From contig JBLIRR010000005.1 of the NCBI GenBank assembly GCA_049472395.1, positions 1 to 64,000 of the forward strand: DNA of 64,000 nucleotides, written 5' to 3'. Position 1 is the stretch's first letter, and each line of letters opens with the position of its first letter. The DNA comes from JBLIRR01 sp049472395. GTDB lineage: Bacteria; SZUA-182; DTGQ01; JBLIRR01. The translations under genes were made by a program, and so were the position numbers. Shown here in pieces: positions 37,101 through 45,600 of the stretch. The notes beneath the pieces were generated by a model. That model was given only the letters and a program-made list of their open reading frames with translations, was not told the DNA's origin and made no database searches.

Positions 37101-40100
37101 AGTACATGCGCAAGGGAAGCTTGTTTTTGATAACCAAGATGGCAGCAAACCTAAATCTGAATTAATAGATATTGAAGCAATCAGAAAACGATGCTCGAAT
37201 ACAAAAAGTGGTGAAGAGTGTTACACGCTCTTTCAAACCAAAGGATTAAAATATGGCCCAAGTTTCCAAGCTATCCGAGAGCTTTTAAGTAGCGGGACTG
37301 AAGCGATATCTTACCTTGAGTTACCATCAAATCTTAAAGAAGGATTTAAAGACTTCGTGCTTCATCCCACATTAATGGATGCGGCGGTGCAAACAGTCAT
37401 GGGGCTAATGGATAATATAGAAGCAGATATCCTTTATCTCCCCTATAGTTTGGGTGTGGCAGAGCTAGTAAGGCCCATACAGGAAAGATGTTATGCCTAC
37501 GTGGTCTTGACAAAAAATCCACAAACATACAGCTCCCAAATCCAAAGATTTACCATTCTGCTTGTGGATAAGGCAGGGCAAATACTGGTAAGAATGAATG
37601 ATTTTTCACTAATGGTTTTTCAGCAACATCTTAAAACTAGAGATTCTCTAATGAAACTGAAAATGCCTCAAATAATGTATTATCACAGTGTTTGGAGAAA
37701 AGCGGGACTGGATCCTAGGAGAATATTTCAAAAATCATCCGACTTTATTCTGCTTTTTGATATTAATGAAGATGTGCGCAATGCTTTAAAAGAAAAGCTA
37801 ATGACCAAAGAAGAGAAAATTGATCGAGTCATATTAGTAAAACCAGGGAAAGATTTCATTAATATAGATAAACATGTTTATGAAATAAATCCAGGCCAGA
37901 AAGAAAATTATGTCCAATTAGTAAAAGCTATCACAGACCAAAATATGATGCCACGTACCATTCTCCATTTATGGTCGCAAGAAGCTTTTGCTAGTAGCAA
38001 AGAGGCTTTATATTCCCAGCTAGAGAGGGGGGTCTATTCGTTACTTTATCTCACTCAAGCACTTATGAAACAAAAGCCAAGAGATAACATTAAGATATTA
38101 TATATTTATTTATCTATTGCCGGTAAGTCACAACCCCTATACGCCGCAGTAAATGGATTGGCTAAAACTATTTATAAGGAAAATTCTAAATTCGATCATA
38201 AAATCGTAGAGATTAGAACACTATCTATGCATCAATCAGCTAAGATACTGTCCCAGAAAGTGGACATATTATGGAGTGAAATGCAAACCGAGAAAAATGA
38301 CGGAGTTAAGGTATGTTATGAGGGTGAGCAAAGATGGGTAAAGGAGTTTGAGGAATTTGATCTAGAGAGGGAGGCGGCTCTGAATGAAACAAGCGGATGG
38401 ACAGTTTCGCTCAAAGATAAGGGAGTGTATTTGCTTACCGGCGGGGCAGGAGGCCTAGGGTTGATCTTTGCGAAATATTTAGCGACACAAGTAAAAGTAA
38501 AATTAGTGCTTGTGGGTCGATCGGAGCTAAAATCTGAAAAAAAAACAAAGATAAAAGAGCTTAAATGTTTGGGAGCAGAAGTTGTATATATCAAAGCTGA
38601 TATTTCTAAACGCGGCGATGTGATTGAACTTATCGCCAAAGCCAAATCGCGGTTTAATAAGATAAACGGGATTATTCACTGTGCGGGAGTAATTCATGAT
38701 GCATATATTATAAAGAAAACAAAAGAAGAGATGGATGCAGTATTAGCTCCCAAAGTTTATGGCACTGTGTATTTGGATGAAGCTACACAGAATGAGGATC
38801 TTGATTTTTTTGTGCTTTTCTCATCAATTTCGGCAGAAATAGGGAATCCAGGGCAAAGTGATTATGCTTATGGAAATAGCTTCATGGATCATTTTGCAAA
38901 CATGAGAGAAGCAATGCGAAGAAAAGGTGAACGTTCAGGTAAAACCTTATCTATCAACTGGCCCTTGTGGCAAAAAGGGGGGATGGAAGTTGATGCTCAC
39001 ACTGAAGAATTGTTCGCGTGGACTATGGGGATAAGACCCTTAGAAACAGAGGATGGTTTAAATGCCTTTGCCAAAGGACTAGTTTCGAAAAAAAGTCAAA
39101 TTATTGTGGTAAAAGGTGACCATTATAAAATAGACAGATTGCTGAGAGAAACGAAAAATGATCCAAACCAGGCACCGGCTGATGCGAAAAGTGAAATGGT
39201 CCGCCCTGATGAAAGTCAGTTATTGGAGAGAATGCAGGAAGAGCTTATAATATGTGTTTCAGAGATTCTTAAGGTTAAAAAAGAGAATATTGACTTGTAT
39301 GATGATATGAGGGAATATGGCTTTGATTCAATTACCTTCACAGAATTTGCTAATCGTATCAATAGGAAATTTAATTTGCAGTTAACACCGCCAATATTCT
39401 TTGAGTATGCGTCTATTGGTTCTTTTGGACAGTATTTGTTCCATGAGTACAAAGGTGGGATTATTAATTATTATCAGGATAGCTTAAAAGTGAACAATAA
39501 TGTGATACAAGAAGAGCACAACGATTCTGGTGCAAGAGAACTTACCTTTCAATCCCGATTTCAAAACCTGCAGGGAAATGTTTTTAGGCAGTCAGAAAAC
39601 AAAACCTATGATGTTCCAGAACCAATAGCCATCATCGGGATAAGCGGAGTGATGCCCCAATCAGAGGATTTAGAAACCTTCTGGAAGAATTTAGAGGGAG
39701 GGAAAGACCTAATCACCGAAATTCCTAAAGATCGTTGGGATTGGCAAAGCTATTATGGTGATCCGAGCAAGGAGGCGAATAAGACCAATGTCAAATGGGG
39801 AGGGTTTATGAAAGAGGTGGATAAATTCGATGCCTCCTTTTTCGGCATTTCACCTCGTGAAGCAGAATTGATGGATCCACAACAAAGAGTTTTTATGGAA
39901 ACAGTATGGAAAACTATTGAGGATGCAGGATATAAACCTTCAGATTTATCCGGAACGAATACAGGAGTATATGTTGGTGTGGCGAACACAGATTATAATG
40001 AGCTTATAAGAGATCGCGAAATTGAAATCGAAGCCCATACATCAACTGGAACAGCCCACTCGATATTAGCCAATCGTATATCCTATTTATTAAATTTACA

Positions 40101-42402
40101 TGGACCAAGCGAACCTATAGACACTGCTTGCTCAAGTTCGTTAATAGCTATCCATCGGGCGGTTCAAGCTATTCGGAATATGAATTGTGAGATGGCCATT
40201 GCCGGTGGGGTCAATGTAATGCTTACCCCCACCCTGTATATTTCCTTTAGCAAGGCAGGAATGCTATGTGAGGATGGACGGTGCAAAACATTTGACAAAG
40301 GTGCAAATGGATATGTGCGGGGAGAAGGCGTTGGGGCTATTCTATTGAAGCCTTTAAGTAAAGCAGAAGCTGATGGAGATCATATTTATGCAGTAATCAA
40401 AGGAACTGCCGAAAATCATGGAGGACATGCTAATTCCCTAACAGCTCCGAATCCCAATGCCCAAGCAGATTTATTAATAAGCGCTTATGAAGAAGCTCAA
40501 ATCGACCCTGGCACAGTAAATTACATAGAAGCACATGGAACCGGTACAAGCCTGGGAGATCCTATTGAGGTCAATGGATTAAAGAAAGCCTTTGAGGAGT
40601 TGTATAAAAGATGGAATAAAACATCGCCTACAGAAGCGTATTGTGGATTAGGCTCGGTGAAAACAAATATTGGACATTTAGAAACTGCAGCAGGTATTGC
40701 GAGTATCCTCAAAGTGCTTTTAGCTATGAAATATAAGAAACTGCCGGCTAGCATCAATTTTAAAGAGCTTAATCCTTATATTCAACTGGAAGGAAGCCCC
40801 TTTTACATTGTGACCGAATCAAAATCATGGGATTGTATGAGAGATAATAATAATCGAGCCATACCAAGACGTGCAGGTATAAGTTCCTTTGGTTATGGTG
40901 GAGTTAATGCGCACATAGTCATAGAAGAATATGCAACACCCGTAACAGAGTCTAGCCACCATGGCCCTAGCCCTCAGATTATAATATTATCGGCTGAAAA
41001 TGAAGAAAGACTTAGAGCATATGCGAATAAGATGAAATATTTTCTAAATAAAAACTATATTAAATATAATCATCAATCCTCAATTTTACGGGATATAGCG
41101 TATGTTTTGCAGGTTGGCCGTGAGGCAATGGAAGAGCGTTTAGCTGTAATTGTATTGGATTTAAAGGGATTAACAGAAAAGTTAACTCACTATTATCAAG
41201 GGGAAACTGATATCGAGAATATATATTTAGGTAATATTAAGTCGAATAAAGCGAATACAAAACTTATCATTGAAGGCGATGAAGGAAAGGATTTTGTCAG
41301 AAATTTGATTACTAATAAAAAACTCACCAAACTGGCCCAACTTTGGATAGCAGGGGTAGAAATAGAGTGGAAATTATTATATCAACCGCACCTTCCAAAT
41401 CGTATTTCCCTTCCTTCCTATCCATTTACAAGAAAGCGATATTGGGTTAGACAAAAAGGTTCTGGTAACAAAAAAGAGCTTTTAGGAACAAAAAAATTAT
41501 ATTTTTTAGATAATGCATATTTATCCGATAACAAAACCCATATTGAAATATTATATGATATCTCAATTGAAAAAAACATACTAGTAAGAGAAAATACTAT
41601 TTTTAAATATTTTATTATGCAGGCAGATAGTTACATTGAAATGGTTTATGAAATTATTCAAAATTACACTAAAAATAAACAATTATGTATAGATAAAATA
41701 TTTATCTATACACCTTTACTATGTATTGAGAATGCTTTGACGCAAACGAGGCAATATATAAAAAAGGTAAATGATATAATTAAATTTTCTATTTTTAGTA
41801 AAATAATGAATTGTGAAGAAACCTTTAGAAAAAATTTAGAGGGTATAGCTTATGTGCATAATAAACCTCTCATTAAAAATAATAAGTATAAAATTATTTT
41901 AGATAATTTTGAACATCGTTTAGATAATGAGCAACTTTATTTATCGGATGATCCATTACAAGTGGGAGAATTTTTTAGAAGTATTAAGGAAATCAAGATT
42001 AATGGTAAAAAAGCTGTAGGGACCTTATATCTTGTAACAACGGCATATAATGGGCAATTCTTGTTGCACCCCAGCATAATGAATGGAGTGTTTAGAGCAG
42101 TTATAGCTTTTGCCAAAAAACACACTTGCATTGATAATAGCCAGACATTTATACCTATATATATAGACAATATTACAATTTTTAAAGAACTTATAGATGA
42201 ATCATATAAGTTATATGTTAAGGTGATAAAAATAAATCCTGAGTTCATGAGCTTTAATATAGATCTAATTGATAATCAAGATAATGTTGTTTTATCAATA
42301 ACAGGATTGGATGAAAAGAAAATTAATATAAATGATATCATGAAAAGTATTTCCTATATCAAAAAAGACATAGGAAAGTTAATTAGCAAAACTAACTTGT
42401 AA
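31135..42402 (+). CDS. Trans-AT type I polyketide synthase, first subunit (3 KS)
   Basis: A 3755-residue megasynthase starting at GTG (GAGGAGG seven bases upstream). Order: KS1 (16-442; Cys185, His320, His360); a dead acyltransferase remnant (about 560-690) with GEKSGV at 622-627 where GHSLGE is expected; an MshEN domain (724-776); an unrecognised helical stretch and a post-AT linker ending LPTYPFDRKSFW; a Lys/Ser-rich linker; ACP1 (Ser1178). Then KS2 (1265-1690; Cys1434), DH (His1914, Asp2082, Gln2086), KR (TGGAGGLG at 2435, Tyr2577), ACP2 (Ser2732). Then KS3 (2828-3267; Cys2999) and a dead DH (3443-3755, Asn3650 for Asp). KS2 and KS3 are followed by the flanking linker typical of trans-AT synthases. 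The protein ends without an ACP, so module 3 is completed by the next gene. Starter and product are unknown. Confidence 0.93.
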   Translation: MNKADDENRCHTMRKDIAIIGIACRFPGATDYHQFAYNVMQGINSIQEIPLSRWDINKYYSPNFEEPNKSISKWCGLIDHIHEFDNHFFNISPREANNMDPQQRLLLEESWHCIEDSGVSLKMLQQKRTSVYVGVMSTDFHHESSAPDVIVDGYAGLGNYDCILANRLSYFYGFTGISLSINAACASSLVALHEAKRSLILRESDYCLVSGVSLNFHPLKYISFSKSRMLSPDGQCKTFDKDANGYVPGEGIGVLLLKRLQDAIADGNHIYAIIKGSAVNHGGKTLTITAPRVKAQRDVIIEAYKDADFSPETVTYVEAHGTGTSLGDPIEVEALTQAFHEYTDKTQFCKIGSVKTNIGHLEASAGIAGVIKVVLMMQHRKIPKTLNIKTLNPMIDFKRSPFLLASELSDWQGRGRGESLRAGVSSFGFGGVNCHMLLEEYTDTTMDFQNESDSDHLFILSAKSSRSLICLIEAWKSFVESTAYSEYRMSDICTTLKVGRGHFPYRWGALVHTKDELKEMLPLAAPIAPEKNKNYWCLRIGDFSFESFTPLQGYLKQFNVLIQNLEKVEKCFFDAGGSREIIKAFYSTSWPEIHQPLFSFMVVYTGTVTLMELGFSPDVITGEKSGVIVGLVLSGIMKLEDALSVLSNQKELTEITFTRPKIPYFDPHLKKTIMPFDFDEHYLHVLKDELGKDNRLLGQVLVDGILYIQENGTNLTEKQREETVLGKLLMRDGFITDEQLADALAEQHRTNEFLGSIIVRKGYCSEDDLSESLIQQDIVRSYVYDVFRHYVDKARLLNMSQATFKKYLEEWNSVLKKSGRDLLELLYDDKLLSQKKGRLRNEKLLLEVIIVSCLRKLNRKWNLTEQKLVEEKRFYELVDLVTDGFMPKEDLAEFFISDNPDYARIARTLNRRQVRLNLSGSYRYPAQPKPKIMEITDVSRWLAEPIEGKNIPLADHLAYLPLDEIAFYEIGVVSASLPVETAIHLKMTGNNIQELLTESVLKLWLHGVDIQWGKLYEEGSYKKVALPTYPFDRKSFWLPRNGRKIHSIQSSLGETTSSGQSLKLELKEISETNIISEQDDRTQDKKNNSRKQTDVNGSDGLKLSLKKKKTSPSPKEDAYKEYLKTIEQKINRQQMKGNTDSKKSYLREKIKEIVACVLYTEPSDIQENKPFIDLGIDSIVGVELIKLLNKEFNIDAKAATLYDYPTISELSDYLETTSDSDIEHQSKPLPMKKENKPKIKLTKGNLQNTNKIVCSNNAREMSVQEIAIIGISGRFSGAKNIEEFWQNLCAGKSTVIEIPKERWDVAEHYDQDPQNLSKTYCKWGGILEDIDKFDPLFFNISGKEAELTDPQQRLFLEESWKALEDAGYASELIANTKCGVFVGAWPSDYLTNIDKDGIKKEAQIFWGNDESILATRIAYFLNLKGPSIAINTACSSSLVAIHLACQSILLNEIDMALAGGVFIRTTPHFYILASNAGMLSPTGKCHTFDNSADGFVPGEGVGVIVLKPLESALDDGDYIYGIIKGSGINQDGATNGITAPNSLSQTELELSVYEKSNINPETISYIETHGTGTKLGDPIEIEALASAFRKYTAMNQYCGIGSVKTNIGHAATAAGIASLIKVLLALKHKKIPPSLNFEKANEYINFQNSPFFVNTQLKEWDTQNNGPRRAAISSFGFSGTNCHMVIEEAPKRSVTRVHYQKESDCIILLSAKNEERLKAYAKELIGFLEKVKRETIDNANSFGLSDIAYTLQIGRKPMEERLAVIASSIEEMAEKIKQYSHGKADIEKLFRGNAKVDKTKVELLIEGKEGEEFINTIITDGKLSKIAQLWVFGVEIDWRLLYPNHTPKRIPLPTYPFARERYWIQKSNNAYIVAHDRERQSVKLHPMINQNTSTLFEERFSTNLIGDEFYLENHIVGEQKILPAVAYLEIARAAGEIAGERNIRKLKNIVWTRPIILAEIPRKLHISLYPNQDVVDYEVNTNDENDQRIVHAQGKLVFDNQDGSKPKSELIDIEAIRKRCSNTKSGEECYTLFQTKGLKYGPSFQAIRELLSSGTEAISYLELPSNLKEGFKDFVLHPTLMDAAVQTVMGLMDNIEADILYLPYSLGVAELVRPIQERCYAYVVLTKNPQTYSSQIQRFTILLVDKAGQILVRMNDFSLMVFQQHLKTRDSLMKLKMPQIMYYHSVWRKAGLDPRRIFQKSSDFILLFDINEDVRNALKEKLMTKEEKIDRVILVKPGKDFINIDKHVYEINPGQKENYVQLVKAITDQNMMPRTILHLWSQEAFASSKEALYSQLERGVYSLLYLTQALMKQKPRDNIKILYIYLSIAGKSQPLYAAVNGLAKTIYKENSKFDHKIVEIRTLSMHQSAKILSQKVDILWSEMQTEKNDGVKVCYEGEQRWVKEFEEFDLEREAALNETSGWTVSLKDKGVYLLTGGAGGLGLIFAKYLATQVKVKLVLVGRSELKSEKKTKIKELKCLGAEVVYIKADISKRGDVIELIAKAKSRFNKINGIIHCAGVIHDAYIIKKTKEEMDAVLAPKVYGTVYLDEATQNEDLDFFVLFSSISAEIGNPGQSDYAYGNSFMDHFANMREAMRRKGERSGKTLSINWPLWQKGGMEVDAHTEELFAWTMGIRPLETEDGLNAFAKGLVSKKSQIIVVKGDHYKIDRLLRETKNDPNQAPADAKSEMVRPDESQLLERMQEELIICVSEILKVKKENIDLYDDMREYGFDSITFTEFANRINRKFNLQLTPPIFFEYASIGSFGQYLFHEYKGGIINYYQDSLKVNNNVIQEEHNDSGARELTFQSRFQNLQGNVFRQSENKTYDVPEPIAIIGISGVMPQSEDLETFWKNLEGGKDLITEIPKDRWDWQSYYGDPSKEANKTNVKWGGFMKEVDKFDASFFGISPREAELMDPQQRVFMETVWKTIEDAGYKPSDLSGTNTGVYVGVANTDYNELIRDREIEIEAHTSTGTAHSILANRISYLLNLHGPSEPIDTACSSSLIAIHRAVQAIRNMNCEMAIAGGVNVMLTPTLYISFSKAGMLCEDGRCKTFDKGANGYVRGEGVGAILLKPLSKAEADGDHIYAVIKGTAENHGGHANSLTAPNPNAQADLLISAYEEAQIDPGTVNYIEAHGTGTSLGDPIEVNGLKKAFEELYKRWNKTSPTEAYCGLGSVKTNIGHLETAAGIASILKVLLAMKYKKLPASINFKELNPYIQLEGSPFYIVTESKSWDCMRDNNNRAIPRRAGISSFGYGGVNAHIVIEEYATPVTESSHHGPSPQIIILSAENEERLRAYANKMKYFLNKNYIKYNHQSSILRDIAYVLQVGREAMEERLAVIVLDLKGLTEKLTHYYQGETDIENIYLGNIKSNKANTKLIIEGDEGKDFVRNLITNKKLTKLAQLWIAGVEIEWKLLYQPHLPNRISLPSYPFTRKRYWVRQKGSGNKKELLGTKKLYFLDNAYLSDNKTHIEILYDISIEKNILVRENTIFKYFIMQADSYIEMVYEIIQNYTKNKQLCIDKIFIYTPLLCIENALTQTRQYIKKVNDIIKFSIFSKIMNCEETFRKNLEGIAYVHNKPLIKNNKYKIILDNFEHRLDNEQLYLSDDPLQVGEFFRSIKEIKINGKKAVGTLYLVTTAYNGQFLLHPSIMNGVFRAVIAFAKKHTCIDNSQTFIPIYIDNITIFKELIDESYKLYVKVIKINPEFMSFNIDLIDNQDNVVLSITGLDEKKININDIMKSISYIKKDIGKLISKTNL
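33304..33462 (+). other. MshEN-type cyclic-di-GMP receptor motif pair inside PKS module 1
   Basis: Residues 724-747 and 753-776 of the first PKS subunit form two 24-residue motifs separated by exactly five residues. Both fit the published MshEN pattern LGxx(LVI)(LVI)xxG(LVI)(LVI)xxxxLxxxLxxQ, with a minor Cys or aromatic at one hydrophobic site. The leading Arg of each RLG is Val or Phe, so ligand affinity may be altered. The following residues (IVRSYVYDVF) resemble what follows this motif in DUF4388-type signalling proteins. The domain lies between the dead AT and the post-AT linker. Confidence 0.75.
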
Positions 42403-42628
42403 ATGCCTTTTAATATACTGAAGGAAAACTGAGTCTAGAGAGCCAATAGTAAAAGGGTCTTCAATAATATATCTAAAATAAAAATTAAAAGGAACTTGAA
42501 ATGCATAAGATAGACTTTTCACAGCCAGGGATCCTCCGAAAGATTGATTGGCTATTTAGAAAGTAAAATAAAGAACTTACGTTTGAAGCCACCAAATATA
42601 TAAAATAGATATTAAAAGATGATTAATT
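42403..42628 (+). other. Gap between the two PKS genes, with a tiny possible ORF
   Basis: 226 bases, unusual between two halves of one assembly line. A 21-codon frame at 42501-42566 (MHKIDFSQPGILRKIDWLFRK) has a good AAGGA ribosome site eight bases before its ATG. It could be a leader peptide or the remnant of a deleted piece. No terminator is seen, so the two PKS genes are probably cotranscribed. Confidence 0.35.
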
Positions 42629-45600
42629 ATGAATAATAATAAAAGACCTATTAAATTACAAACCGATGAATCGAGCCCGACGAGAGTTTCCCAAGAAGTT
42701 GTACGAAAAACTTTGAGAAGATTGTTCAGTGAAACAACAATGTTGGATGAAGATAATATTAGTGATGAAGAGAGTTTAATCGATCAAGGGTTAGATTATA
42801 TATTAGGTAATGAATTCATTCAAAAAATTAATAAGGAATATACGATAAACTTAAAGGGCACTTTAGTTTTTGAGAAATCAACATTAAATAAGTTATGTAA
42901 ATATTTAATTGAAAATGAATTGAAGGAATCCAATTGCTTTGAATTGGAAAGTTATAATAATGTGCATGGGCAATTCAAAACAGATAACTCAAAAATTTTT
43001 AAAAATAATACTTTTGGTAGAAAAATCTCGCCTTGCATTAAGGAAAAGATAAAAGAAATACTAGCCGATGTGCTTTTTGTGCAAGCTTCAAAAATTGATG
43101 AGAAAGAACCTTTCATAGACTTAGGTATGGATTCAATTCTCGGGGTAGAGTTGATAAAAAAACTCAATGAAGAGTTTCAAATAGATATAAAGATTTCTGC
43201 TTTGTATGAATATTCCACTGTAAATAAATTATCAGAATATTTATATAAGATTGTTAATGATGCTGGGAACTTGTATACCAAAAACGTCATCAATCTAAAA
43301 CAAGTATCAATTAAGGATGACTTTTCAGAATTGTGTGAAGATATTCAGCCCGGTGAGACAGCTCAAGATCTTAATCTGGAACCGGAATCGAAGAGATTAT
43401 TAAAATTGTCAATGAAAACTAAAGTTAATGATAAAAAGTCAAGTTTAAGTAATGTAGATCAAATTAATGTAATGAAAGAAAAAAAGAGAGCTATAGATAT
43501 AGCCATTATAGGAATGTCTGGGCAATTTGCAGGCGCTAATAATTTAAACGAATTCTGGGATAACCTGGCAAATAAAGTTGATAGTATTATAGAAGTACCA
43601 AATGAACGATGGGATATGAGGCAATATTATGATCCTGATCCCCAAGCTCCCAATAAAAGTTATAGTAAATGGGGAGGATTTTTAGAAGATATTGACAAAT
43701 TTGATCCTCTTTTTTTTAATATTTCCCCTACAGAGGCAGAGATGATGGATCCCCAGCAACGATTATTTTTGGAAGAGAGTTGGAAAGCCTTGGAAGATGC
43801 AGGGTATTCAGATGAGAGACTTTCAGGTATGAAGTGCGGTGTTTTTGTTGGTGTAGGACAAGGAGATTATGCCCAAAAATTAAAATCCTCAGGGAAAAAT
43901 TCTAATGCTTATGTTTTATTGGGATCAACCTGTTCAATTTTATCTGCTCGAATTTCTTACTTCCTGAATTTTACCGGGCCGAACATGGCTATTGAGACTG
44001 CGTGCTCTTCTTCTTTAGTTGCCCTACATCAAGGTTGTCAAAGTATCCTAAATGGCGAAAGTGAAATGGTATTGGCGGGTGGGGTTTGTATTCTGACAAC
44101 ACCTGATATACATATAATGACTAGTAAGGCTGGCATGTTATCAAAAGAGGGAAAGTGTAAGACCTTTGATAATGAAGCGGATGGATTTGTACCAGGTGAA
44201 GGTGTTGGTGTTTTAGTATTGAAATCATTAACAAAAGCCATTGAGGATAAGGATCATATATATGGTGTAATTAAAGGATCAGGTGTTAATCAAGATGGGA
44301 AGACGAATGGAATAACAGCCCCTAGTGGAAATTCTCAAACAAAATTAGAAATGGAAGTATATGAGAAATGCAAAATAAATCCAGAATATATCACTTATGT
44401 CGAAGCTCATGGGACAGGAACAAAGGTAGGTGATCCTATCGAGGTAAATGCTTTAACTGACGCATTTAGAAAATATACGAATAAAAAGCAATACTGTGCA
44501 ATTGGCTCTGTTAAAACGAATATAGGGCATACCCTCACTGCGGCAGGTATTGCAAGCGTGATTAAGGTCTTATTATGTTTAAAACACGAGAAACTTGTAC
44601 CTTCTTTGAATTTAAATAATGAAAATGAGTACATCAACTTTAAAGACAGCCCATTTTATATAAATACTAGTTTACAGGAGTGGAAGACAGAAAAAAATCT
44701 CCCAAGAAAAGCAGCGATTAGTTCTTTTGGATTTAGCGGTACAAATTGTCATATGGTGATAGAAGAAGCGCCAAAAAAAAACTTAACAGAATTTTTTAAG
44801 CAAAGAGAAGCAGATTATATTATCCTACTTTCTGCTAAAAATCAAAAAAGACTTAAATCATATGTAAAGGAGATGGTAGATTTTTTAAATAAAAACTATA
44901 CTGTAAATAATACACAATCCTTGATTTTAAACGATATAGCTTATACCTTGCAGATTGGCCGAAGAGCAATGGAAGAGCGTTTGGCAGTAATTGTATCTGA
45001 CATCGTTGAGTTAAAGGAAAGGCTTATACAATATTCTCAAAGAAAAGTTGATATTGAAAACATATATCAAAGTAATGTGAGGATAAATAAAGCGAATACA
45101 AAATTTATCATTGAAGGAGATGAAGGTAAGGAGTTTGTAAGAAACTTGCTTATTAATAAAAGACTCACTCAATTAGCCCATCTTTGGGTATCAGGAGTAG
45201 AAATAGACTGGAAATTATTATATCCACACCAAACTCCAAACCGCATTTCCCTGCCTACTTACCCCTTTGCCAAAGAGCGTTATTGGATTACAGGAATTTC
45301 CAAAGTCCAGTATAGTGAAACTAAAGTATTACATCCCTTAATTGACAAGATTACCCCTAAGTTAAGCTTAAACCAGGGGCTTGTTTTTCAAAAGGCTTTT
45401 TACAATAACGATTTGATTATAAGAGACCATAAGGTATGCGGACAATACATATTCCCCTGTGTAGGATATTTAGAAATGGCATATGCAGCCCTCTCTAAAA
45501 TCAAAGAAGGTTATAGTTTCAATCTTATCCAGCTCGTTTTGCTACATCCCTTAACAGTGGGTGAGGAGAAAAAAGAAGTCCATATTGCCATAAAAGAAGT

